Below are positions 1 through 9,995 of a stretch of 64,000 nucleotides of DNA, piece by piece. A model generated the notes under the pieces. The model was not told the DNA's origin, did not search any database, and worked only from the letters and a program-made list of their open reading frames with translations. This DNA comes from Athripsodes cinereus (Eukaryota > Arthropoda > Insecta > Trichoptera > Leptoceridae), in contig OX388305.1 of assembly GCA_947579605.1 (NCBI GenBank), positions 32,315,542-32,379,541 of the forward strand, in the 5' to 3' direction. The position numbers and the translations under genes are program-made. The stretch's first letter is position 1. The number at the start of each line of letters is the position of its first letter.

Positions 1-57
1 TAAAGTAACTTTGAAATGATTCAAGTACTCCTCATTTCTGTTCAACATTTGAATAAT

Positions 58-220
58 TTAAGAGCCATCTTATATTTAGCCACCTATGTAACATCTAGGG
101 TAGGTAGAGGTGGAAGTTTCGTCCGCTTAGATGCCAATTTCCCATAATATTCCCATACTAAGAGACAGTTTTCTTTTTTGTCTCCCCCCTACCTCTCCTT
201 TCCTCTTCCAAGGTACGACC
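58..220 (+). repeat. Dispersed repeat, copy 1
   Basis: This stretch begins with TTAAGAGCCATCTTATATTT and ends in a pyrimidine-rich run of C and T. A second, diverged copy with the same order of blocks lies at 37069-37205 (AAGAGCCACCTTATATTTAG, then the TTTTCCATACTATTCCCATAC block, then a C-rich tail). I do not recognise the family. No coding potential is seen. Confidence 0.55.
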
Positions 221-1877
221 ATGATGTTGAACTTATTGGAAGCGATTGATTAACTCGATTTATTTAATGAGCGCTTATATATCCAAAATATTATACTGCA
301 TTACAGACAACAACAAAATAATATTAATGTCAACAATTAGAGTAATTTTTCTAAAATAAATTTAGCATAGGCTATTATATAGTTATTTACTATGCGAGGA
401 AACATACAATATTAATTCATAGTAGCCAATGCAAATTTCTTATAGCTAGTGTGCAAGACCCTGAAGATGAAATATATAATATATACTTACCTACATAATA
501 TATCAATATGTACCTACCTATGAGTAGTTAGAATGAACTTTTGACTTGTTGTTGATTAACATTGGAGTGCACATGTGCACGTACACATTGTACCACGAGC
601 AACAACAACAGGTACATAATAAAAATACTTATTATTATTTGTTGAATGGAGCAAACACCCCTATCTATACCTACATACATTGCATACAAGTACCTACATA
701 ATAATAACAATACCGCCTGAACACCGCATAAAAACAACAATATTCCTAATATCATCTCTATTCTATGCTTCATAATACAAACATATTATTATTATATTAT
801 ACTGGTAATCATTTCATTCCTATACGACGTAACTCCACCGTGTAATGAATCCAGTGCAATGCTTTCATTAATATTGTAAACGATCAAACATTTATACCTA
901 TACGCTACTAAAGTACAAGTGCTTTTATACAAAGCTAAATTATTAAAAGACAATAGTAATGGACCATTGTTGTTGACTATTATTTTAATATTACATACCT
1001 ACATATTATTATTATTATTATTTGCACCGTGTCCCTTATGAGGGTTAGCAGAGAGGAGAGGTCATTTGTTTAATCAGGACTTTTAGCAGAATCTCCGTTT
1101 ATACTAGCACATTAAGGGTTGCACCATCCCTCACCCACGTATGTTGCAGAAATGTCAATTCCTATGTCATCCATAGTCTTCATGCAAATTCTTCTCAAGA
1201 AAGGGCTAAAGATTCGCCTGAAGGGCTATCCCCGACAAAATCCTCCCCAAAATTAAATACAACCGTTAACCGTTTTACAAAAGAACTTAAAAGTAACTTA
1301 CAGTTACGTTAATTTTAAGTTCTTTTATACTAAACAAAAAATCAAAAACAGCTTTCCATATTTGACTGTGAATGACCTGATCTGAATTTCATCCGAAATG
1401 CATTACAATATGCATAGAGCCAAGAGTCTGCCCGACTGTACGCAGTGAAATGAAATAAAAAAATTACAACATACCTCTATATAATATGGTAAAATATATA
1501 TAAAATATATGTAATATGGGTATACAAACACATTGAGAAGAATTACGATGATAGCTTAACGATGAGTTAATATATCTGGAATACTTTGATGATCAGAAGA
1601 GGTAGGAAGCCATCTTTATGTTCTGTTCCCTCTCGTCTCCTCAACCTAAACCATGATTGATTAAAAAACGGGCGGAGCATTGAGGGAGGGGTGAGGAGCG
1701 AGAGATCGCAAGACTCTTCAGGGTGGAAACGAGAATATATAGATATATGAACCTACATAATACCTAGTACCTACTTATAAATTCATACCAGTGGCGTGCC
1801 TTCCATACATGCAAAAAAGCAACGCATGCCCTATTTTTGAAACAAAGTATCTAAAAAAACTACGAAGTATATTGAAA
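221..1877. other. AT-rich intergenic DNA
   Basis: No gene is seen. Short runs of ATT and TAGGTAC-type sequence are frequent. A less AT-rich patch at about 1020-1250 looks like old transposon sequence but could not be assigned. A stem-loop lies at 1279-1326. Confidence 0.5.
1279..1326. repeat. Stem-loop
   Basis: A 14-bp perfect stem (AAAAGAACTTAAAA at 1279-1292 against TTTTAAGTTCTTTT at 1313-1326) encloses a second small stem, GTAACT/AGTTAC. It could be the core of an old hairpin element; function unknown. Confidence 0.6.
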
Positions 1878-2057
1878 TTGATTTAAATCTTCCGCCAAAC
1901 GATAGCAAATCTTTTTCAAACTTCAGGTCAATAGCTAACGTAGACAAATTTATGTGACCTCTAATGTACCTATAAAACAAATTAACCTTGATTTAAATCT
2001 TCGCGCCAAACATTCGCAAACCTTTGCAAACGTCAGTTCAATGGTTAGTATGACCCC
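1878..2057 (+). repeat. 110-bp direct duplication
   Basis: Blocks of about 70 bp at 1878-1947 and 1988-2057 share TTGATTTAAATCTTC, a CCAAAC core, GCAAA and a CA(G)TTCAAT-like end at a 110-bp period. The upstream sequence CAGTGGCGTGCC at about 1791 resembles a hAT-type terminus, so the duplication may be subterminal repeats of an old DNA element. No partner end was found. Confidence 0.55.
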
Positions 2058-2102
2058 CAAAAATCGCCCCTTTTGGGAGTAGCTATAGGGTAGAAATACC
2101 TA

Positions 2103-2220
2103 AGCCTCCCTCGTTCAGCGTGATTTTGCGTCAATAGAGTCACCTTTTTCATCCAATGATATTTATCTTGTTCAAATGTTGGTGTCATTAAAACGGTATA
2201 TTGTAAAAGAGGGTCATCCA
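2103..2220 (-). mobile_element. Old RTE-like LINE 3' fragment
   Basis: Read on the - strand this is a strongly diverged copy of the C-terminal end of the LINE at 5370-8449. Shared blocks include the TTGCGTCAAT-GTCACCT segment and GGTATATTGTAAAAGAGGG (GGTGTATTGTGAAAGAGGG in the intact copy). It is far older than the copies at 43796 and 61213. Confidence 0.65.
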
Positions 2221-2251
2221 AACTATCTGGGTTATTGTGGACACCCTAAAT

Positions 2252-2299
2252 CATTCGCAAACGAGTGAATGGTCTTGAGAAGAATATAATAGAATATTG
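2252..2299 (+). repeat. Short dispersed repeat, copy 1
   Basis: CGCAAACGAGTGAAT followed by a TCTTGAGAAGAATA block is repeated at 16129-16174. The family is unknown. Confidence 0.55.
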
Positions 2300-3942
2300 T
2301 GAACAGAAAAATAGTGTGGGGTTTGGCCAACAATAATATTGGTTATATAATAAATTCTACCTACTGTACACAAACCGCATGCCCAATACCAAAAGTCTAG
2401 TCCCGTCACTGATTCATACCTATATGTTTTATTATGTATGGGGTTCCAACAGCCTGTTTTTTTTTTATTTGAATCTTGTCAGGCACCTTTGCGCAAAATA
2501 TTTGAAGCATCTCATTTCTTTTGTACGAATTTGCCGTTATTCCAACAAAAACTGGATTGCGAAAAAGATAAAAATTATATTAAGACCTAATGACAGTATC
2601 AATTATTAATATTTCAACATATGTAAAAACGATGTTAAATGAAACAATATTTCCAAAACATAATAAGATAACATAATAAGATATAATTATATTCTTCAAT
2701 TCAGAGTATGTGTAAAATGATTTTCTGTCTTTTTACTGTGTTAAAAGTGTTCAGCTGTAATATAACGCCTATTTTTGATTTATTCTAAAAATACTGTAAA
2801 TCGTATAGATTTACAGTATTTTGTTATAAGAAATATATGTTCATTATTTATTTCACTATTTAAAATAATGACATATTAAAATAGTACAATAAAATTATCG
2901 CTATAAGTTTCATTCCTTTTTTCCCTTACTTACACAGCCTGGAGATTTTCAGCGACTTACAAGTAATCTCTGAGACTTTGTTCTCGATTTTCTCGACGTC
3001 TGTTATCATGCAATAAATCTACAGAAGAAATCAATATAAGAGCCATCACTATATAGGTAGTTAATTCATATAAAAGAAGACGCGCCTTTTTGCCGGGAGT
3101 TTCGGGTTATAGACGCAGTATACGACGCCCTTGAGGTTATGTTATGAGTAGGTAAACGGCGCTTTACAAATTGTCAAAAAAAAAATCGTTTACCATGAAG
3201 ATATTTTTAAAATCCAATTTTAATCTATAACAATACCATAAAATTACCTTCGATTACAAAAAAATAGTTGACGATATATTTTTGTTTTTTTTAACGATAT
3301 ATTCATCAAACATTGCAAATTACATAGTTTACGTTTCTTTTATAAGTAGGTAGTTAAAAGTTGATGTAAATCAACTATAATGAATGTCGTCCTGACTGAC
3401 ACATTTTAATTCTTAATCGTGAATACATTTTATTTTCTGATACAAATATAAATTTAATCCATCTCTTTATGGATCTTTTTTATTTAGAACTAGTAATAAT
3501 GTGAATCTAGAACAAAGCAAAAATATCAATGTCAAATAACTGTATTTTATTGTTTACCATAAACTTCAAATATTAAAATTTTGGAGGTACCTATTAAAAA
3601 AATATATAACTGGTTTACATACACTAAATTACAAATACTTGATAATATATTTGCGAAGTCAAAAGAAAAATAATAATTATAGGTATGTTTAGTGATGATG
3701 AGACTCATAATATTAATTCATTATCAGAAGCTTTGTCTTTGGTGAAGTAATCATAACCATAGTATAGGCAGCTTTGTATTGAACGTTTGCAAACTTAGTT
3801 ATTGTTACATCAACACAATACAAGACACAACATATCGAATATATTTCATACAGACAACAGTTAAAATTCCAAAAATAAAATTTTGTGTCCAGAGTCTCCA
3901 GACAACAGAAAGACGAAAGAAGTGTAAAGACGTGTTTGTTTA
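2300..3942. other. AT-rich intergenic DNA
   Basis: No gene is seen. It holds a perfect 15-bp stem-loop at 2788-2822 and otherwise unstructured AT-rich sequence. Short open frames here look random. Confidence 0.5.
2788..2822. repeat. Perfect 15-bp stem-loop
   Basis: AAAATACTGTAAATC is followed by a 5-nt loop (GTATA) and its exact reverse complement. It is rich in A/T and sits in intergenic DNA, so it could be a cruciform or MITE remnant. Confidence 0.65.
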
Positions 3943-4060
3943 TGGCCGGTTTCAATAACCTATCTATCCGTGACTGCCGATTGAAATGTATGATTTAAAA
4001 TATAGAACACAATAGATTTCAATCGATAGTAGCGGATAGATAGATTATTGAAACCGGCCA
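3943..4060. mobile_element. PIF/Harbinger-type MITE
   Basis: A 118-bp element has inverted ends beginning TGGCCGGTTTCAATAA and ending TTATTGAAACCGGCCA. The pairing continues inward (CTATCTATCCG against CGGATAGATAG, then GATTGAAAT against ATTTCAATC). It is flanked on both sides by TTA (3940-3942 and 4061-4063). A 3-bp TTA/TAA target duplication is characteristic of PIF/Harbinger elements. It has no coding capacity, so it is non-autonomous. Confidence 0.75.
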
Positions 4061-5369
4061 TTAATCTACGTATAGTATGTAGAATGTAACACTTGTTTAA
4101 TTTAATCCAACTGTGTCATTTTTTTCTTTAATTAAACAAAATATTTCTAAAGCTTATATCTAACATTAATTCACATTTAAAATAAGACACTGTTGTCGAA
4201 ATATATTTACAAACTTTACTTTACTTTTCGTAAGGCTCGGTGTTGATGAATCTTAATTAAATATATTTCATTTCCATTGTTAGAAATAAAAAGACCTCAT
4301 TTACTCGCCAACTAAGTACATACATAAATAGTGTATGTCCATATGAACATTGTTTGCAAGACAAGATATTTAATTTATTTAGTTACAAAATCATTGAACC
4401 GCAATTACCAATTTCACTTATCCAATTGTTTTTACTTTAACAAATTTTATTAAAACTATGCTATGTGTGTTGAAAGGCTTGGCTTGGAATGGCCAGAGGT
4501 CCTGGAAGCAGTGGTGGACAGGAATCTCTAGAAGACCTCCTAGGTAAGATAAATTTCATTGAAGATTTCCAAAACGCTAGTTCAAATTATCCCCTCAAAG
4601 CACGAGCTCTGCTCAATTTTGAGGGTACAAAAAGAAAAAAGAAACAGATAATATAAAGATTTGTATAATTGTGCTTTTTGTATATTTGTATGTGTTTATT
4701 ATGATCTCAATAAAATATTTGAATTTGAATTTGAAATTGATCAAATTATGGTATTCTACTTTTTGTGCACCAATAAAATAAATAAATATAAAATATCGTA
4801 TAAATCTTAATGAGGAAAAGAGAATCTAAATTCATAAATAATACTTTGAAGTCGCTTTTTCTTCATGTATACACAAGAACTAGATTTATCTCAAATGTTT
4901 GTATGTTAGTTGTTTTGATAATAATTTTTTTAATTAGGTATGTACAATCAAAAGCTTTCCTTTATGAAATATGAAAGAGAATTGATGCGTGCGCCGTATC
5001 ACCGCACGCTCGCCATACATAAACTAATATTTGTACTGCGGGCCAGAGGGATCTCCTAGGAACTAGCCTAGTCCCAAGGGGAGATGTACGTATACCCACA
5101 TACAGTATTCAGAGGTAAATAACAATCACAATACTATATTAGTAACAATCTGATAAATTATGTTTAACTTATTAAATATGAATCAGTTGATCACTAGTCA
5201 TTACACATATTATGTTAGAAAAGGTTTTGCCAGAGCTATAACCTAGGTAAATATTATTTATATTCAAATCGTATTTTTATTTATTTGTTTTATTTAATCA
5301 AATAAAAGTTAATTTAGGTACTCTACGTACAGTAATCTTGAATAAGTGACCTTAAAGAACTTAAAGTGA
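4061..5369. other. Intergenic DNA with repeat scraps
   Basis: No gene is seen. A GC-richer block at about 4466-4560 (TTGAAAGGCTTGGCTTGG, then GGCCAGAGGTCCTGGAAGCA) recurs at about 44481-44560 and is probably the coding end of an unidentified LINE. The remainder is AT-rich. Confidence 0.5.
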
Positions 5370-5462
5370 CCGACTGCAAACAGAAACAGGATAAAGCCTC
5401 GGACACTTGGACCTCTACAGGGGAGGGGTCCATTTACATGTAGCCCCCCTGACCGTAAGAAC

Positions 5463-6187
5463 TTGGACCGAATAAGGAAATTGAAAATCGGAACGTACAA
5501 TGCGAGGACGCTGAGGCATGACAAGGAGTTGGTTGCCGCCAAGATAGCGAGTGACTATGGGTTAGACCTGCTAGGTGTGTCTGAGGCACGTCTTTTGGAT
5601 TGTGGTAGGAGTGAGGCGGGGAACTATTCCATGATTCACTCTGGCCACAAGACAAAACACAAGCATGGTGTCGCCTTGCTAATGAGCAAACGGGCCGCCG
5701 GCTCGCTGCTTGATTGGGAACCCATCTCCGACAGGCTACTACGCGCCTCGTTTAGGGCAACGGGTGACCCGTTGACGGTACTTTTGTGTTATGCCCCCAC
5801 AGAGGATGCAGAGGGGACGGTCAAGGACAGTTTTTATGACTGTCTGGCAGCCGTCACATCCAAAATTCCTAAAAGGCATAGGATCGTTGTGATGGGCGAT
5901 TTTAATGCCAAAGTAGGCAACGACCCACTAAACGGTCCTGGCGTAATGGGGGGGCATGGCATGGGAGTGCTAAATGACAACGGCTCCCGTCTTATAGAGT
6001 ATGCAACACTCCAATGACTCCTTATTGGAGGAACACTGTTTCCTCACAAGGATATTCACAAATACACGTGGACCATCACCTGATGGACGTACCAGAAACC
6101 AAATTGATCATCTTTTGGTTAAGGCCCGAGACCGCTCTGATCTACAGGATGTCAGGACATTTCGTGGAGCGGACCTGAAAACAGATC
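5463..6187 (+). pseudogene. LINE endonuclease domain, disrupted
   Basis: This is the endonuclease half of the retrotransposon polyprotein, which would nick genomic DNA to prime reverse transcription. Visible motifs are TYNART near the start, VSEAR (catalytic Glu), CYAPTED, VVMGDFNAKVG (catalytic Asp/Asn), then QIDH and TDH (Asp-His pair) after the breaks. An in-frame TGA at 6015 interrupts the domain. One extra base near 6075 moves the frame at the TSPDGRTRNQIDH segment, and a second shift near 6192 joins the RT frame. The nominal start at 5463 is a TTG and is not a real initiation site, since the frame is open upstream to 5370. The protein is not expected to be functional in this copy. Confidence 0.8.
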
Positions 6188-8425
6188 ATGAGCTATGTCG
6201 GAGCCATGAAGCTAAGGTTCAATAAATTTGCAAGACCAGCTGCACCGCGAGTGTTTGACGTCTGTGGGTTAGGGAATATTCGGTCTCGCATGAAGTATGA
6301 GGCTGAGCTGCACCAAGGATTTGAACTCTCTCGGTATCTTTCCGATAATGACTCAGTAGAGTCGGCCTGGGAGGAGTTCCAGAGAGTGGTGAAGGCTGCA
6401 GCGGTTGCGTCCATTGGGTTCAAAGAGAGGAACAAACCACCATGGATGTTTATGGAGTCCTGGGGATATATTCAAGTTCGCCAAAAAGTCAAAATACTCA
6501 GAGATGCTGAAAAGTCCCCTACGAAACTGGAGGCCCTAAGAAATTCGTACAGAGAGCTAGACCGCCTGGTAAAGCAATCTGTGCGCAAAGACAGACGACG
6601 TGATGTCGAAGCCAAAATACAGCTTGCACAAACTGCCGCGGCCAGGAATGACTCGAATACTCTCTTTGAAATTACCCGCATGTTAGGAGGAAGAGGTCAG
6701 AATAAGACTGCTGACTCAATTAATGATAGCAGTGGAAACCTGATCTCTGCCCCTGACATAGTAAGAGGAAGATGGAGAGAACACTTTGAGTTCATTCTAA
6801 ACCGACCGGACCCCTCCTCACCTTTTGATGTTGGCAATGAGGATAGCGACCTAGATATCCCACAGGTATCTGGGATAGCCGAAACCCCCCCAACACATGA
6901 GGAGATTGAGGCAGCTGTAAAAAGGCTAAAAAACAACAAGGCCCCAGGTGAGGATGGAATCCACGCAGAGCTCCTTAAGTATGGCATGAATGCGCTTATC
7001 CACCCACTGTACCATCTCTTTAACAAGGTGTGGAATGAGGAGCTCTGCCCGAAAGATTGGAGAAATGGATCCATCGTGACACTTTTCAAGAAGGGAAACC
7101 CACTGGAAAGCGGAAACTACCGTGGCATCACACTACTTAGTGTGCCCGGTAAAGTTCTCTCACAAATCATATTGAGTCGCATTCAAAAACCAGTGTTGGC
7201 ATCTCTGAGAAAGCAACAATGCGGGTTTGTGCCTGGCAAGTCCTGTTCGGACGCAATTTTCTGTGCCAGATGCGTACTTCAACAGTCGCAAGAGTTCAAT
7301 TCACCGCTTGCATGTTGCTTTATTGACTACGAAAAAGCTTTTGACAGCCCCCACAGACCAACCATAAGGAAAATACTGGCCGCGTATGGCATCCCGCCCA
7401 AGGTGGTAACCATGATCAAAGCCCTGCATATGGACTCTGAATGTTCTGTCAGAACATCAAGTGGTCCAACTGACACCTTCAGGATCACCACTGGAGTCCG
7501 GCAGGGCTGTGTATTGGCACCTTTTATCTTTGCCATAATTATGGACTACCTGCTCAGAAAATCTATTCTGGGCCCTGGCGGTGTGTCTTTATCACAGCGT
7601 GAAAACAGTGAGACGTCTGTGGGAGTGCTGCACGATCTTGAATATGCGGATGATCTAGCCCTTTTTGATACATCTGTGGACGGATTACAGTGCAACGCTA
7701 ATGCTCTTTATGAAAATTCCTTGCGCCTTGGCCTTCGAATCAACGCTGGTAAAACGGAGTACATATGTAATAGTACATGCACGAGTACTCACACCCCACT
7801 AATGGTTGGTAATTCCCAAATATCTCAGGTTAGCAAATTCAGGTACCTGGGAGCAACCATAACGCCAGAGGGTGATCTCCGGTCGGAATTACCAATCCGC
7901 ATAGGGGCAGCTAGTGGGGCTTTCAATAACATGAACAAAGTTTGGAAGGCGTCTGGACTCAGCATCAGGACAAAATGTCGCTTGTTCAATGCGTGCATCA
8001 TCCCAATCCTTCTATATGGCTGTGAGTCTTGGCACTTAACCAAGGCTCAGGAGCGGAAGATACTAAGCTTTGAAAACAGGTGTCTTAGAAGGATTTTGGA
8101 TGTCAAATGGTATGAACATGTTACAAATGATGCTGTGCGCCGGCGCACCCAGCAGAGACCTGTAATCTCCGTAATACAGGAGAGACGATGGTCCTGGCTC
8201 GGACATGTTTTGAGAATGCCTAATGATAGTTGGCCAAAAAGAGCGCTGTTTTTCCGTCCGCAGGGGTTCCGTCGGCCCGGGCGTCCCTCTTTCACAATAC
8301 ACCGTTCCTATGACAACGATATCAGAGCGCAAGGAATGTCGTGGAAAGAGGTGACGCAATTGGCACAGAGACGCTCTGAATGGAGGAGGCTGGTTTCTGC
8401 CCTGTGCTCCCGAGAGGAGCGTTGA
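6188..8425 (+). CDS. LINE reverse transcriptase region, open
   Basis: An uninterrupted 745-codon frame covers the reverse transcriptase. Motifs in order are NKAPGEDGIHAELL, a GNYRGITLLS block, QCGFVPGKSCSDAIF, CCFIDYEKAFD (motif A), TTGVRQGCVLAPFIF (motif B) and LEYADDLALF (motif C, catalytic Asp pair). A C-terminal region follows with ILLYGCESW and [10 protein letters not shown], typical of RTE-family enzymes in insects. The ATG at 6188 is not the natural start: the endonuclease domain enters this frame through a small indel near 6192. The stop at 8423-8425 lies only a few bases before the (GAT)n tail. The frame is remarkably intact compared with every other LINE piece here, so this copy is relatively young. 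Confidence 0.85.
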   Translation: MSYVGAMKLRFNKFARPAAPRVFDVCGLGNIRSRMKYEAELHQGFELSRYLSDNDSVESAWEEFQRVVKAAAVASIGFKERNKPPWMFMESWGYIQVRQKVKILRDAEKSPTKLEALRNSYRELDRLVKQSVRKDRRRDVEAKIQLAQTAAARNDSNTLFEITRMLGGRGQNKTADSINDSSGNLISAPDIVRGRWREHFEFILNRPDPSSPFDVGNEDSDLDIPQVSGIAETPPTHEEIEAAVKRLKNNKAPGEDGIHAELLKYGMNALIHPLYHLFNKVWNEELCPKDWRNGSIVTLFKKGNPLESGNYRGITLLSVPGKVLSQIILSRIQKPVLASLRKQQCGFVPGKSCSDAIFCARCVLQQSQEFNSPLACCFIDYEKAFDSPHRPTIRKILAAYGIPPKVVTMIKALHMDSECSVRTSSGPTDTFRITTGVRQGCVLAPFIFAIIMDYLLRKSILGPGGVSLSQRENSETSVGVLHDLEYADDLALFDTSVDGLQCNANALYENSLRLGLRINAGKTEYICNSTCTSTHTPLMVGNSQISQVSKFRYLGATITPEGDLRSELPIRIGAASGAFNNMNKVWKASGLSIRTKCRLFNACIIPILLYGCESWHLTKAQERKILSFENRCLRRILDVKWYEHVTNDAVRRRTQQRPVISVIQERRWSWLGHVLRMPNDSWPKRALFFRPQGFRRPGRPSFTIHRSYDNDIRAQGMSWKEVTQLAQRRSEWRRLVSALCSREER

Positions 8426-8449
8426 GGGCGATGATGATGATGATGATTT

Positions 8450-9119
8450 TGCCGGATTTGTCGTTAAGATTTAACGTTACAACAGATGGAGTGTTCAGTG
8501 AAGATAGCAGGCTTTGGCAGCGCATCTGTCGTGGAGACAACAGGCGTCGATGTGCAAAGACAGTCATCGGAGATTGGCTTACGTTGCATGACTTCACCAC
8601 ATTTGTAAAAAGTAATTTTGAAAGATAATATTAAACCAATATTGAAAAAGATTCACCGTCCGATAGTTGGTTATCACCCACTTCCCTGTTGGAGAATTGT
8701 AAACAAACAAATATTTGAAGTTGTAATAAATGCTCGAGTGCCCTCTCACAGCGAGCTAATATTTTCAGCTAATATAGTTATTGAATCAATCCTCTGAGGA
8801 AATTCCATATTGTTATAAAATGCAAACAAACCGGGTAGGTTAACTTCATGGCTATATAGGGCTGTAGGGCGTCTTTTATACAATCACGACATCTTCCATA
8901 ATTGGGGTAGCCAGTGAAACAACAACTGTTTGCAACAAACATGCATGTCGTCTTCTTCATGCTAATAAAATTTAAGAATATATTTGAGAATAACCATAAA
9001 GCATTTCAATGAACTTTATAAGATGAGAGACTACTCGGACAAAGCAATGTAGAAAATCGAACAACAATTAATATTAATTTACACATGCTTACCTACTGCA
9101 GATACTTTTTTATAATTTG
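8450..9119. other. Intergenic DNA with a family A fragment
   Basis: No gene is seen. At 8883-8956 a - strand fragment of the family A retroposon is recognisable (GGGGTAGCCAGT, then a CATGCA motif). The rest is AT-rich. Confidence 0.45.
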
Positions 9120-9271
9120 AAAAGATATATCTGGGTTTTTCTTATAAACCCAAATACAACCTTATAAAAAGAAAGCTAAAAACTTGTGTCGTAATAGGGA
9201 AGTTTTCCGGCACCTGGAATCAAACCGCGCACCCCTTGTGCATGAGGCCGAGACTTTACCTCCAGGCTACT
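9120..9271 (-). mobile_element. SINE1 copy
   Basis: Read on the - strand it has a tRNA-like head (GTAGCCTGGAGGTA... box A, a degenerate box B) and then the family body GTGCCGG, the TTTCACGACACAAGTTTTTAGC-like block, and the tail AACCCAGATATATCTTTT. RNA polymerase III promoter boxes mark it as a tRNA-derived retroposon. The copy is diverged. Confidence 0.75.
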
Positions 9272-9689
9272 CATATCAAATAAGTGAGGTGAAAATACAA
9301 ATAAATACCTATTTATATTCAAATTTAATAGGTACTTGTTTTATTTCAAGTTTTGCGCATACCTTCTCTCCTTACATTTTTCGTATTTATTCCCTGTTTG
9401 AATGTTATGAGGATTTTTATTATTTTAAGGTCATTGCTCGCTTCAACGTGGAATGTCACCTGGCACGTATGAGGATCGAAATGTTAACTATCTACATTAT
9501 TGTATTGTAACTACATTGATAATGTACAAACATTTTAAATCAAGTCTCTAAAGAAGTGTATTTAACTGCCCTGCCTAGTTTCTTGCAAAAGTGTCTGGTA
9601 GATAATTTAGAGATGAGACTCAAATTGAATTAATTATCATAGACATACTCGACTTGCAGCGTAATGTATTGTCTTACTATCAACGTCAG

Positions 9690-9770
9690 TTAAAAACTGA
9701 CTGCATAATATGATCGGCTGCATGACCGATTTTTTCTTTGAATTACCGATCTAGTATATCTTTGTTAATT
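9690..9770. repeat. Dispersed repeat, copy 1
   Basis: The block GGCTGCATGACCGATTTTTT ... ATCTAGTATATCTTTG recurs at 61905-61975 (GGCCGCATGACCGATTTTTT ... ATCTAGTATATCTTTG). Family unknown. Confidence 0.6.
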
Positions 9771-9884
9771 TTAATTATTTTCTTCTTGAATACTAATAAA
9801 ACATTTTTCAGAAAATCTTTGAAATAGATATAAAAAATCGTTGAATAAATACTGATTTCATTATGGAGATACAACACAGTTATT

Positions 9885-9995
9885 TTTTCACTAAGATTTA
9901 TTTAAAATCTCGAGCGCTTAATCAATGTAGATACATCGACATTTTCAATAGAACTCTTGATAAAATATCATCAGTATTAATTTTCACTCTGTGAA
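9885..9995. repeat. Diverged relative of the 12821 palindrome
   Basis: Contains CTCGAGCGCTTAAT, ACATTTTCAATAGAACTCTTGA and a final TTTTCAC block in the same order as the palindrome at 12821-13012. The two arms have drifted apart here. Confidence 0.45.

Larger units (their letters stand above)
5370..8449 (+). mobile_element. Nearly full-length RTE-like non-LTR retrotransposon
   Basis: The element encodes an apurinic-type endonuclease followed by a reverse transcriptase in one reading path of about 1,000 codons, the normal RTE layout and size. The 3' end is a very short untranslated stretch and a (GAT)n tail (8429-8449), as RTE elements have instead of poly(A). The frame is already open at 5370, just after a TGA, with no ATG near the start, so the 5' end is probably slightly truncated. 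It carries one nonsense codon (6015) and two frameshifts (about 6075 and 6192). No convincing target-site duplication was found. Related fragments occur at 2103, 31066, 43796 and 61213, all on the - strand. Confidence 0.85.

Noticed and set aside
8380..8628. 82-codon + strand frame past the LINE end
   Set aside because: Starts inside the RT coding end in another frame and continues through the (GAT)n tail; chance frame.
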